DNA of 64,000 nt from Diospyros lotus (Eukaryota; Streptophyta; Magnoliopsida; Ericales; Ebenaceae): assembly GCF_014633365.1 (NCBI RefSeq), contig NC_068344.1, positions 19,545,669 to 19,609,668 of the forward strand, read 5' to 3'. The notes under the pieces are model-generated. The model was not told where the DNA came from, did not search any database, and worked only from the letters and a program-made list of their open reading frames with translations. Made by a program: the position numbers and the translations under genes. Numbering within the stretch: position 1 is the stretch's first letter; every line of letters begins with the position of its first letter. Below are positions 33,414 to 44,194 of the stretch, one piece after another.

Positions 33414-34615
33414 ATAGTACATAATGTGCATAATTATTCAAATTAAACATTAATATAAGATAAAAAATAGGGATATAATTCATTAAGATTTAGAAAAATT
33501 AACTCCTCATCACATCAGTGATTTTGCTGCACAATAATCCCCGAAGAGATCGTTGTATCTTGGGAAGAGAACACCGAAATATTCGGTGCGAAATGAGGCG
33601 TTTATACTCTTAAGAGAGCATGTTAGCGTGTCCTAATCAATAATCAGGCTACTCTAACTCTGCTTTCGATTTCTTTTAACATTGTTATTATTTGAGGTCT
33701 TATCTGATTGACAAAAAATATTGGACGGTATTTTCATTTTAATTAATTAATATTTATTTTTCTAACACTTGTATCCATTTAAATAAAAAGTATTTAATGA
33801 GATAAGAATCATCGTAAGGTCGGAAACATGTCTGATATTAGTTAAAATTCTAACAATGCTATCAAATATCTTAATTTTAAATGTTCTAATGCCAGTAATT
33901 TTACCCAAAAAAATTGTTTCTCATAAACACATTACTAGTAGGCAAAGTTTTAGGTGGTGTTCTCTTTGTATTTCAATTTTGTGTTTTGAGTTTTGAATTC
34001 ATTTTTAGTTTTATGTTTTGAGTGTCTATGTTGAAATTTTTAAAATGCGTTCTTTTTGTCATTCTGAAAAATTATTTATCAAAATAGAAAATTAGAAAAT
34101 GTGTTTGCTTTGAAATTTTAAAAACGGTTTCTTTTTTGTTATTATGATATTTTATTCAATAAATTTAATTTAAAATAAATATTAAATATTTATTAATAAA
34201 TTATAAATTTGATTCAAATACTTTAAAATATAAAATAAAATTCAAGTAAAATAAAACAAAAAATCCAACAACCTTAGAAATATCATTTAAAAAAATTAAT
34301 ACAAACAAAAAATATCACATATTTAGTTTAATAAATAAAAAAAATCAAATCAGGGAGCTGCAACCCATCTTCTTCATCTAAGATTTTCTGTGGGGCCATC
34401 TTCATCTAGGGTTTTCTATGGGGGGCATTGGTAGCGGTCACAATGGCGGTGGTGGTGGGGGGCCAGGTCGATAACGGTGGTTGCGGTGGGGGGCGCTGGT
34501 CGCGGTGGCGGTAGGGGGCTCTGGTCTCGATGGCGGTGGCTGTGGGGGGCACTGGTCGCAGTGGCGGTGGAGTTGAAGGTTGGTGGCGGTGGCTGTTGAT
34601 GGCCAGAAGAAGAGA
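33414..34615. other. AT-rich region with a GGT-rich block
   Basis: No gene. Positions 33530-33720 resemble 40060-40200 (TTTCTTTTAACATTGTTA and neighbouring text), suggesting a shared dispersed repeat. Positions 34340-34610 are GC-rich. Confidence 0.4.
34427..34605. repeat. GGCGGTGGTGG-type minisatellite
   Basis: Repeated GGTCGCGGTGGCGGTNGGGGG units, about 25-50 bp apart, give proline/arginine-rich open frames on the minus strand that are products of the repeat rather than genes. Confidence 0.7.
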
Positions 34616-35945
34616 CACTATAAAAAAATAGCATTTAGCGGTGGTTTAAGTATTTTAGCGAACCGCCGCTAAATCAGCCGTCGCGGAGAGTTTAGCGGCG
34701 GTTTTCAGCAACCACTGGAATAAAAACCATTAAGTATTTTAGCGACGGTTTCAAAACCGCTGCTAAAATAAAATAAAAAATTTTATTTTTTGTTTTGAAA
34801 CCGCCACTAAAATTTTAAAATAAAAATTTTTGTTTTGAAACTGCTGCTAAAATTTTAAAATAAAAAATTTTGTTTTGAAACCGCCGCCAAAATAAAAAAT
34901 TTTATTTTTTTATAGCCCGCCCCGCCTGCTCTTGCGCTCCACATGACCGCTTGTGCGCGCGCCACGTGACGATGCTGGAAATTAAATCCCAACATGCTCT
35001 CCCCAAGTTTCGAACCCAAGATCTCTTGTGCGCGCGCGCGCACGCGAACCGCCTGATCTACGAAGAACTCCTTAACATATATGCACATATATATATTATA
35101 TACTAATCTAACAACTAATTTTCAGAATTATATTTTATATTTTTTAATATATATTAAAAATATTTATTAATTGATTATTTTTAAAAGAATAATAGAATAA
35201 ATTAAAAATAAATTAATTGAGTTAAATTAAATAAATTAATTGATTAAAAATAATAAAGAAGATTTTATATATTTTTTAAAATTATTAAAATTTTATATAT
35301 TAAAATTTTTTTAAATTTATTTTTATTTTTAATGAATTTTGCTATTAATTTAAATGCAATTTTATATTTATTTTTAAGATTTTATATTTATTTAATTTTT
35401 AATTATTTTCTTAAGCAAAATTTAATTTTTTTAATGAAAATAATGAATTTTAATATTTCAGATTTTTATTTAATTTTAATTTTTTTTTCAATTTAGCAAC
35501 GATTTTTGAAAATCGCCGCTAAATTTAATTTTTAATGAATTATTTTATTTTATTTTTAATTTTGAATTATTTAATTTTTTTAAATTTAGCGGCAGTTTCT
35601 CAAAAACTGCCGCTAAATTTAATATTTTTTGAATTTTGCGGCTGTTTTTGAAAACCGCAGCAAATGTTAATTTAATTTTAATTTTAAATTATTTTTTGTA
35701 AAAAAGAATTTTATTATTTTATTATTTTTTAAATTTAGCGACGGTTTTTTGAAAACCGCCGCAAAAAAACATGCTTTACTGAATTTTGCGGCGATTTTAT
35801 GAAACCGTCGCAAAATTTTAAGGAAACCGTCACAAAAATCATATATTTGCGGCGATTTCAAAATCGTCGCAAAATATCATGTTTTGTGGCGATTTTTAGA
35901 ACTGCAGCAAAAAAATCGTTGCAAAAAATCAATTTTTTTGTAGTG
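34616..35945. mobile_element. CACTA non-autonomous element 2
   Basis: Ends CACTATAAAAAAAT and ATTTTTTTGTAGTG (one mismatch) are flanked by AGA at 34613-34615 and 35946-35948. Both subterminal zones carry GCGGCGG/GCGACGG-type palindromes like element 1, but the middle (34900-35480) is palindrome-free, starting GC-rich with GCGCGCGC runs near 35030 and then strongly AT-rich. It has no coding sequence. Confidence 0.9.
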
Positions 35946-35970
35946 AGATGAGAATGGAGAGAAGATAGGA

Positions 35971-35990
35971 GAGAGAGAGAGAGAGAGAGG
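35971..35990. repeat. GA microsatellite
   Basis: An uninterrupted GA run of about 20 bp just outside CACTA element 2. Confidence 0.9.
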
Positions 35991-36229
35991 AATGGGTCTG
36001 TGCGTGTGCGGGTAGGGGGAGGGGGGTTGTTTTCCGTGCTTTGTACTTGTTTTGTGTTTTTAGTGTATTTTCACTGAAAATACCTAAAACAGCAAAATGT
36101 TGTCTTGGGTTTCCTTAACAAAATTTTTAGTTGTTTTCGAGAACGCGTTTTTAGTGTTTTCAAAAGTTGAAAATAGAAAATGACCTAAAAACGGGAAAGT
36201 GAACGGGCCTTATATATTGAAAACAAATC

Positions 36230-37684
36230 CCTACTAAAAATTTATCACTCTTAGGCACCATACATATTTAGATTTATTTTCATCGTTTTCAAATTTCTTG
36301 GAGATAAACTGAAAACAATTTAGGATAACCACCCCATATAATTGGCTACAATGACCTCTCTCAACTTGGTGCAACTTTGAATGCATTAGTCTAAATGTAC
36401 TACATTTATTATCAACCCTGTATAATTGGCTACAATGATTCGAGAACCCTAAAATCATATCTTAAAATATAAATGTGTTTCCATCTACCAAGATATTTGA
36501 TCATTCAACATAATCTCCACATTAAGGCAAAAACAGTCTAAATAACCAGCTCTTCCAAAAAAATCACACTAATGATGTTCATTTCCAAACGAAGCTTTAA
36601 GATCCATTACAAGCAAATACCTAGCAAGCAGCAACCAAATAGAATGAACCTAGAGGAGCCTTCTCAACTCACACACCCATTGGAGCAACGAAAGCCCAAT
36701 GGCAGAAAGAACATCCAACAAATAAGCATTATTTGATGCACAATTACTCATTTTTTTTTACGAGTTTCAAATCATCAATAGTCCTATATATTTATAAATT
36801 CAACTCACCTTCTCCATTGCTAGGGACAATCAAGCAGGCAAATGACTCATGATTGACTCAAAATCAACCATCCACTACCTTTAGAAATCTCAGGAATGAG
36901 GAGGTTTAAGAAAGCAACTCCCCTTGACTTTGAAGAGGCTCTTCTAATTTGATTCATCAATTTTATTCAGTAACTTCTCAATATTTTACTAAAATGAAAA
37001 ACATAACTAGTTAAAAGCATTTGGTACACAGTATAAAAAAAAAGTAAACAAAAAAGTGCATGTATTAATATTAATATTAGTTAGAGGAATTGAGTAAAAC
37101 CAATTTAACTCCAATAAAGAAGTTTGCAAAAACATATTCTGATCAGCACAAACTCAAGGGGAAGTGCTCATGCAAGGAAAAGTAAGCTGCAAGAATTGTT
37201 GATTTTCGTGTACAAATTAATTTAAACCGTCCAAAAGAGAATCTAATAGCTCTCCAGATAAGATTAGTACTAACTGTTCTTCTTTCCACAAGAAGGCCAT
37301 TACCATGTATCTACAAAGTAGCAGTTCCATAATACATGGTAACATCGATAATTGGATATTGGCACAAAACATTCTGATGAATTAACTTACAACTGGCTCT
37401 GGATACATAAGCCAGTAGGAATTGCAATGCCCTCCATCCCAAGGGCAGAGGAGCTGTTGACCCATTGTCTAAAAAAGGAAAGGGATGCTGTATAGAGTCT
37501 TGAAAGCTGTCTTCTCAAGGCTTTCTTCCTCAATTTTATTTGTTCAATGTGGCAAAACTAGTAAATACCAGCATACATGCACTTCATATTGTCTTGGGCT
37601 AGTCGGACTAACTTTTGATATAATAATAAGTTTCAAATTCAGCCGAGTGTTCAAGATTTTAAGATATAACAAGAATGTATATAT
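36230..37684. other. Non-coding flank of duplication block A
   Basis: 36232-36450 matches 56055-56330 and 61660-61890 (TTTTCAAATTTCTTGGAGAT and surroundings). 36480-37684 is unique within the window, with only short frames and no recognisable domain. Confidence 0.5.
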
Positions 37685-38291
37685 GGAGATAGTAAGCAGA
37701 ATAAATGTTATTATATATGCTTATGATCAAACATATGATAGGAATGAAAATGGTATGGTAATGGACTGATTCAACTTCAATTTTAATTTTATGCCAATCC
37801 AACTAGAATTAGGTGTTTCAGATGAAGTCATTTGACCAAACCACATAAATAAACTCACATCATTAATTAATTAATTACTAGAAATAGCACCAGTGGCCGA
37901 AGTGACATTAATAGTAGAACTGATTTTTTATTTAGGGGTTATTTTGTTATTTTGAGTTTCAAATATTAATCAACTCATAATACAACAAACATAGAAATAC
38001 TTATATAGAGTAGAGATTTTTCTCTAATTATGCTATACTAGAGACTAGAATACTGACTCTTACGCATTTACTATCAACATTCAAAATTTATTACTATAAA
38101 ACTGATTAACAGTAATGAATGTTTAAAATGTATTATGTAGCACTCAACTTCAATTCAGATATTTTTATTTAGTATGAGACAAGGGAAAGCTTTTTGGGCG
38201 AAGCTTGACAAAAGATGTGCCATGTGTTTAAATTAACAATCGATAAAGATATAATCAGTACAGAAAAGAGAAAGAGGCTGCGCCAATAAGC

Positions 38292-38350
38292 GAAAGGCTG
38301 CCTACGTACCCCAAAGTAATTAACCTGGGGGATCAAGCCTCACGTAGTTC
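38292..38350 (-). ncRNA. Pseudoknot-capable hairpin motif 3' of MED26-like copy A
   Basis: On the MED26-like sense strand the order is CTACGT, GAGGCT, a CCCC...GGGG hairpin, ACGTAG, GC, AGCCTT. CTACGT can pair with ACGTAG and GAGGCT with AGCCTT (last pair G-U). The two helices cross, so a pseudoknot is possible. The motif begins about 80 bp after the stop codon and so could lie in the 3' UTR. Copy B has AGCCTC, making the last pair G-C. I cannot name an RNA family for it. A DNA-level palindrome is the alternative. Confidence 0.4.
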
Positions 38351-38432
38351 TTTCTATCTGAGTTTTAGACAATTAATTATGAATTGTTTCTCGGCTCCTA
38401 ATTCCTCCCCTAACAACTATGACTTCTCCATG

Positions 38433-39143
38433 CTAGCTGCTGCTGATTCTAGGCTGATTCTTGCGTCTTGGAAGTTTTGGGGGATCAATTATTCGAATCA
38501 TCTTCCTTGTTTTCTCATTCTCAGCTTCTTCATACCGCAGGCGCAGCTTCTTCTTGGTGGCTTCCAGTTTCTGCTCCAACTCCTCGTAGTTTAAGCAAGA
38601 TGGCGGCTTACTCTGTTTCGCTGCAGGCATTGTAACTGAGTTGCTCATGGTGGTTTCCTTCTTCGGCGGCTGATGAATTTTCTTCTTTGTATTTTCAACG
38701 TCATCTTGTACGAGCTGCTTCCTCTTGGTCATTGGCCGAACATCCTCCATCTCTGGCTTATCAGTTTTCGGGTTTTTATCATCCTGATCAGGTGCCGCCG
38801 GTTTGTCGCGCCTTGCAGAGCATTTAATCTTGATTATAGGGCGAGGCCCTCTAGCACACTCACAATCCGAGCCTTTTGACCCGTCGCTGACTGCAGTAGT
38901 AGCGATCTTGCCAAGGCTTCTCCCTTCTTCAAGAAAGGCGCCAGAAGCGTCCTGGGATCTTGGCCGGTTTTGGTTCTGGTTCTTGTTCGTCTTGGAGTAA
39001 AGAATCCCGGCGATTGCGTCCCTTCGTTGAAAGAACTCGTCGGAATGAGAGCATGAAGCAACGGTGATGGACCATTTGATAATCTTGAAGATGTCCACGC
39101 CGGTGGTTTCGAAGTAGTCGCGCCAAGCATTAATATCTCTGTC
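38433..39143 (-). CDS. MED26-like short protein lacking the TFIIS-N (LW) domain, copy A
   Basis: 236-aa protein starting MDRDINAWRDYFETTG. The N-terminal 55 residues (..DIFKIIKWSITVAS.., ..RRDAIAGILYS) resemble the start of plant Mediator subunit 26 proteins. The C-terminal segment (LEQKLEATKKKLRLRYEEAE, then IRIIDPP) resembles their conserved C-terminal helix. The central LW/TFIIS-N domain usual in the family, which contacts elongation factors, is absent; a K/P-rich, basic linker (about residues 95-185) joins the ends. The ATG at 39143 was preferred to one 32 codons upstream because the family-like sequence begins here and a TATATATA lies at 39219-39228. MED26 acts in the nuclear Mediator complex; whether this short form does is unknown. 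The ORF is intact, and copy B differs at three residues. Confidence 0.6.
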   Translation of the reverse strand, partial: DRDINAWRDYFETTGVDIFKIIKWSITVASCSHSDEFFQRRDAIAGILYSKTNKNQNQNRPRSQDASGAFLEEGRSLGKIATTAVSDGSKGSDCECARGPRPIIKIKCSARRDKPAAPDQDDKNPKTDKPEMEDVRPMTKRKQLVQDDVENTKKKIHQPPKKETTMSNSVTMPAAKQSKPPSCLNYEELEQKLEATKKKLRLRYEEAENEKTRKMIRIIDPPKLPRRKNQPRISSS

Positions 39144-39192
39144 CATGATCTCTTGCACTTGCTTTCGAATGTTAGCCCTGAACTGAAGCACG

Positions 39193-39286
39193 GAATAAAA
39201 TATAAACTCCCGGTGTGTGTATATATAAGCAGCTTTCAATTTTTATTATTTATCTTTTGTTAGAATAAAATATAAACTCCCGGTGT
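39193..39286 (-). promoter_or_regulatory. Duplicated promoter segment of MED26-like copy A
   Basis: GAATAAAATATAAACTCCCG occurs at 39193 and again at 39263, a 70-bp tandem duplication upstream of the ATG. TATATATA (39219-39228) lies between the repeats, some 80 bp from the start codon. Copy B keeps both units. Confidence 0.5.
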
Positions 39287-39341
39287 TTGTATATATCTTT
39301 TGTCAAATCAAATAAAAAATTATAATATTTCACGCGCCATA

Positions 39342-39810
39342 TCTTATTTAGTACAACAAAATAAGTTTTTTTTACCAAATATTGTTTTTGGTTATCAAAA
39401 TTTTATCTACCCTATAAATTTCATAGTCACTTTAAATGAGTCAGATTTTTTGTCACTAAATATAGTTTTTCACTACAAAATTTTATCTAGATTCTAAATT
39501 ATGTAGCAAAAAAATAAGATTTTACTACAAAATTATTAAATTGTACTTAAAAGATGAATTTAATTTTTTTCAAATTAAAAATTAAAATATAAAAAATTAA
39601 CGAGAATCATTCTGCCTAAAATATACCCACATACATTTCAAATCCTGCACTTTTCAGACAGAAAAGGCAATCCTTATACAGTACCAAAGAACATGTAGTC
39701 ATTTTTTTTTTTCATATAAATACCCCTCACATTTTAATATTTAGATTACTCACATAATTTAGTAGGCAATATTTACCACCACATCATATTTTGGGCTTTA
39801 CATTAGGCTT
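39342..39810. repeat. Dispersed repeat, unit 1
   Basis: Contains ACCAAATATTGTTTTTGG, AAATGAGTCAGATTTTTTGT, CATATAAATACCCC and GTAGGCAATATTTA. The same order recurs at 41090-41512 within block A's edge and at 58204-58660 in block B. Nature unknown. Confidence 0.75.
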
Positions 39811-40299
39811 CTGACTCATCATAAATCCCACATCTTAATTTTCCGGCCTAATGGATTAATTAGATCCTATCTTGCTCAAATCCTATACTTTTCAAACTCA
39901 TTGAACACCGTCTCATTTTCTAATAAATAGGAGAGTCAAATAATTTTTAAAATAATTTTTGAAAAATATTTAGCTTGCATATATCAAATAATACAATCAT
40001 GCATTCATTAAAAAATATTTAACATCCCATATCAATGTCCAATGCAAATTACCACATAACTATCAACATTTAGGCACGTAAAATAAGTTGTCTAGATGTT
40101 GCAGTATGTTGTCTTGGGAGAGAGTGTTAGAGTGTCCCGATGCATAACCAAACTACCTCTAATTCTATGTTCGTTTCTTTTAACATTGTTAATATTGTTT
40201 TCTAAAATATATTTATATGCATTTAAAAAATCCAAATTAAATGAATATTAGCCGGATTCACTTGCACGTACAGAATGAGGCATCCAAGTCCAAATCCTT

Positions 40300-40617
40300 G
40301 TGCAAACCCACTCCACAGAATTAAGCCTTCCAAATCCAAATCTTTCGTTTCTTCTTGTCAAATCCAACTCTCTCACGATTAATCACATGTTCAAACCCAT
40401 GCCACGCACTATTCTGTGCAAACTCTCCCCTGAATCTTCACCATTACCTCCTCCAGCAGCATCTCCATCGTCTCCTGATCCGACTCCAACAGCTTCCTCA
40501 GCAGCCAAAAAAGACAGTTCGAACTCTCCTGATCCAACTCAACATACGTCAATCCGGTTGGTGCTTTTCCTTAGCATAATCATCTCTATGTCCATAATTG
40601 AATATTATATAAATTGA
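40300..40617 (+). CDS. Small proline/serine-rich ORF with C-terminal hydrophobic segment, copy A
   Basis: 105 codons. The middle is P/S-rich (SSPLPPPAASPSSPDPTPTA), and the C-terminus RLVLFLSIIISMSIIEYYIN could be one membrane segment. I do not recognise a family. An internal ATG at 40390 is an alternative start. Copy B (59149-59466) is also open along its whole length but differs at about nine residues, a much higher rate than in the neighbouring MED26-like ORF, which argues for weak or no constraint. A TATAAATA at about 39714 is the nearest promoter-like site. It may be a chance ORF. Confidence 0.25.
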   Translation: MQTHSTELSLPNPNLSFLLVKSNSLTINHMFKPMPRTILCKLSPESSPLPPPAASPSSPDPTPTASSAAKKDSSNSPDPTQHTSIRLVLFLSIIISMSIIEYYIN

Positions 40618-41089
40618 TTTTAGTTATTCTCGTGTATATATATATATATATATACACGCTCGCACAAGAAGGACATTTATCATCATTCTCGTATATTCAT
40701 TGATGCCACAATTATACTTTCTGAGTGTCATCTTACATGACACTCCATATGTTTGCTATTTCCTAGTTAATGACTGCCATTTTAGTTTCTCATACCCCTA
40801 CCCAAAGCCCTATTTCTAAATTCCGGATGCTGTTTAAACTGAATTGAGGGATCGAATTTAGAGAAGACAAGGGCATGGGAAATTAAAACCTAAACCCTAA
40901 GAGTAAGAAAGTTTGAAGGAAATTATATAAGCTAGTTGATTAATTAGTTGGGAAATAGTTCAATTTATTGTTTGATTAGGCAGTTATTTTGGCCGCATAA
41001 ATTTTTTACTATGATTTTTTTTTACATATAAAATTTCATCACAAAATGTTAATATTTTGTGATGAAACTATTAAATTGAGTTAAAATTT

Positions 41090-41512
41090 TTCTACCAAAT
41101 ATTATTTTTGGTTATCAAAATTTTATCTACACTATAAATTTCGTAGTCACTTTAAATGAGTCAGATTTTTTGTCATTAAATATAGTTTTTACTACAAAAG
41201 TTTTTCTAGATTCTAAATTGTGTAGTTTTGCTACAAAATTATTAAATTGTAGTTAAAAGATGAATTTATTTATTTTTAAAATTAAAAATAATAAAAATTA
41301 AAATATATAAAATATAAAAAATTAGCGAGATCAATCCACCTAAAATATACCCACATACATTTCGAATCATGCACTTTTCAGAAAGAAAACGTGATCGAAC
41401 AGGTAATCAATTTTTTTTTCATATAAATACCCCTCCCATTTTAATTTTTAGATTACTCACATAATTTAGTAGGCAATATTTATCACCGCATCATATGTTG
41501 GGCTTTACATTT
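41090..41512. repeat. Dispersed repeat, unit 2, interrupted by the gypsy insertion
   Basis: Repeats 39350-39800 with indels and stops at GGGCTTTACATT, where the gypsy LTR begins. Unit 1 continues there with AGGCTTCTGAC, showing where the insertion occurred. Confidence 0.7.
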
Positions 41513-43850
41513 TGTAACACCCCGCCTTCTAGGGCATTAATATATATTAGGATTTTTTTTTTCTTTTACATCAAAAATAAACTGTCAATAAATCCTCGAC
41601 ATAACTTTTATTTAATAAGACTCTCAAACATAGTAAATGAATGATACACTTTAAACATAAGCAGAAGCAAGATCAGAACCTGTAAGAAACCTCAAAAACA
41701 TAACATATGTGGGTACATACATACCGTTCACCTAACATAACATAATAAACAATACTAAAATCTAAACAATACATCCGAATAAAATAGATGGTCCTAATCC
41801 CACGTGGGACCCACAAAATTTCCAACACAATCAAGCCTCGATTACTTCCTTGCCTTTCCAGCAGCTTGCCTCGCCTGGAATGTGAAATATTCCAGGGACA
41901 TAATCCAATATCAGAAGATGAAATCTTCTAAGTGAGGGTTAGATAAATATGAATGAATGATGCATGATGCATGGACATTTATAAACATATACCCATAATG
42001 TAACTTCCTAGGCCCACTAGCCTGGCACGGAACCTTAGGCAGAATCTCGAACCTCTGCAGGATAAGCCTAACGTTGTTCCATTATTTGCCCTAGACAGCT
42101 ACACTCTTAGGGTAACATCTCAACCCCATGCACGAGTTTTAATATAACCAAAAATTTCGTGTCGTGCATATATCACGTTTTCCCATGCAACAGTATATGA
42201 ACGAAAATGATCATAATGTATGAAAAATATCATGCATAGAAGGGAAATCATATCATATATGGGTTATAGGGACAAAACCACTCAACTTTCACAATTATCG
42301 GGATACCTCAAAAAATGTGCTAATTGTCTCAATTTGCGTGCCAATCTTGACATTCGTATCAAATGTTTCACCTTACTTCCCAAAGCAACCTAGGCAAGAT
42401 GTTTTTTTTTAAATAATCAATAAAAGCTATTTTTCCTCAATTTTCTTTCCTTTTTCTCTATTTTTCCTTACTAATTTTCCAAAATAAATACCTACACCTA
42501 TTTTTCTCCAAATATTTTTACATAGGAAATTCTAGGATATTTTTCTAAGCTATTAAAAAAAAATTTCACAAAAAACCAAGCCCGCACAGGCCCACACGCG
42601 CTGGCACATGCTAGGGCGAGTGAGACTGGCGCGTGGGGCCCACGCGCCGGTCATCTTCTTCGGCCACGGCTTGTCGGAAAATTGCAAAACTTATACCAAA
42701 TGAAAGCTTATGAAAATTCGATCCTAGGGGTACTTGATATGGCTTGAAAGGAGGTCCGAAAGTCGGTTAATGAAGGCCTTGAAGTCTCGGCCAGGCAGTT
42801 CGCCTAGGGCTCTGGCGAGGCTTTGATTCGCCTTCATTTCTGCTCCGTTGCTCACCAAAATCTCCAGATATGACCTACAAGCTATGGGCAACAAAAGCCC
42901 TCTATCTTTTCCTCTCAGTTCGTTCAAAATAGGCGTCGATTTGATGCTCCAAGTTCTAAAATTTTCAGCCATCGAGAGCTCTATTTATAGGCAAACATGG
43001 AGCTTGAAATGGCCTTAGCCCTTTTACCCAACACCTTTGGCGTCTCCCCCTCCCCCAGATCGACCTGGATTTGACCTCACCCCACAAAAAAAAAATCAAA
43101 TTGCAGGTGGCACCATTGCCGCTGTAATTTGGCCAGAATTTTTCGAAATTCTGGCCACCCCGGTGCCCGATGGCGGCTCATGATGACTCCCATGAGATCC
43201 CCGACCATCCATCGTGCTAGCCCATTGCTTGAAATGGCTGGCCAGCGATCGTGCACCACTATCAGAAGCCATGGTCGATTTTTTTTTTTTTTTCACTTTG
43301 GCCCTTCAGTTTCAGTTTCAGTTTTTCCCATTTTGGCCCATTTCCTCACAACCCCTACTCTTTCGTTAATTGCCATTGAGCCCCTTAAGTTCCAATCTTT
43401 CCATTTCCTCTTTGAAACATTTGTAAAAAATGTCATTTTGACCCTCCTTGGGCAACTTTGGAAAATTGCACTTAGGCCCGTTTCTCCGTGTTGCCTTTAA
43501 ACCTACTCGTTTCTTCCTGAAACCCCTGAAGGGTTGTTCTACTCGATAAACCGAAGCTTCCCATAGCTTCTGTCATCATTTTGGGAGTCTCCTATGAGAA
43601 TTCAATTTTTTAGCTTAAATGGCAGCTGCATTTTTACTGTACCGAAAATTATTCCCGATTGCATTTCTTTTGGTCCTAAAAATCATGCCTCGAGATGCTT
43701 GCTAGAGGCATTCCTATTTCCTTAGACATTTAAGCCTTAGGGTACTCCCTTCGGCTGATTCGGTAAACTTTTCGGGCTTTTCAGGTACTTAATTTTCCCG
43801 AATTTCTAATTTTTCTTTAAAATAATAACCCAAAGTTCTTGGGTATTACA
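41513..43850 (-). repeat. 3' LTR of the chromovirus-type element
   Basis: 2338 bp. The first ~410 bp closely match 48933-49339. A GC-rich stretch with GGCGCGTGGGGCCCACGCGCC (about 42630) and a poly-T run near 43280 lie inside. No intact gene; the open frames near 43096-43500 are LTR sequence. Confidence 0.85.
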
Positions 43851-43865
43851 TTCTCCACCCCTTAA
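43851..43865 (-). promoter_or_regulatory. Polypurine tract of the chromovirus-type element
   Basis: On the minus strand TTAAGGGGTGGAGAA precedes the 3' LTR. Confidence 0.75.
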
Positions 43866-44194
43866 AGAAATTTCGTCCTTGAAATTTTCATATTCTTACC
43901 TACTAAGACATCAATATTAGGCTTACAACTCATAAAAGCAATAACTTTTATCTCTTAGTCGAACATTATCATTGATCATTTCGTAAACACATCAATTGCA
44001 TTACTTACACAAATAATGCCTATCGGGTAAATTGGGTTTTTTCACAGAATATCTCGTTGTAGCTCTCTATCGTCGGACACATACATAAAAAATAGTTGAT
44101 AACGTCACCAATATAAATGTACTATTCATAAACATCCCTTTATTTCACAGCATCTTTGATAACTTTACATAGAAAATCTCAAAATTTACTACTT

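Larger units (their letters stand above)
33945..36220. mobile_element. Possible MULE-like element enclosing CACTA element 2
   Basis: The ends look like degraded inverted repeats: left TGTTCTCTTTGTATTTC, right (minus strand) CCGTTCACTTTCCCGTTTTT, in the style of plant MULE/hAT termini. Between them lie a GC-rich fragment and the second CACTA element. Target duplications were not found, so this is a weak candidate. Confidence 0.25.
37685..41004. repeat. Segmental duplication block A
   Basis: About 3.3 kb that aligns with 56740-59847 in the same orientation. Identity is very high (about 99% by eye over the MED26-like ORF and its upstream part, lower with indels near the ends and around the small ORF). 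It contains a MED26-like ORF, a 3' hairpin motif and a small plus-strand ORF. The two blocks are separated by the gypsy elements at 41.5-55.2 kb and the repeats after them. Confidence 0.9.

Noticed and set aside
34406..34634. Proline/alanine/threonine-rich ORFs
   Set aside because: Translations of a GGCGGTGG minisatellite.
36480..37684. Possible host gene fragment (94-codon ORF at 37485-37769)
   Set aside because: No recognisable domain, no splice-consistent neighbours, and the frame is short.
38379..38879. Plus-strand ORFs (38379-38594, 38673-38879)
   Set aside because: Shadows of the minus-strand MED26-like ORF; they recur in block B for the same reason.
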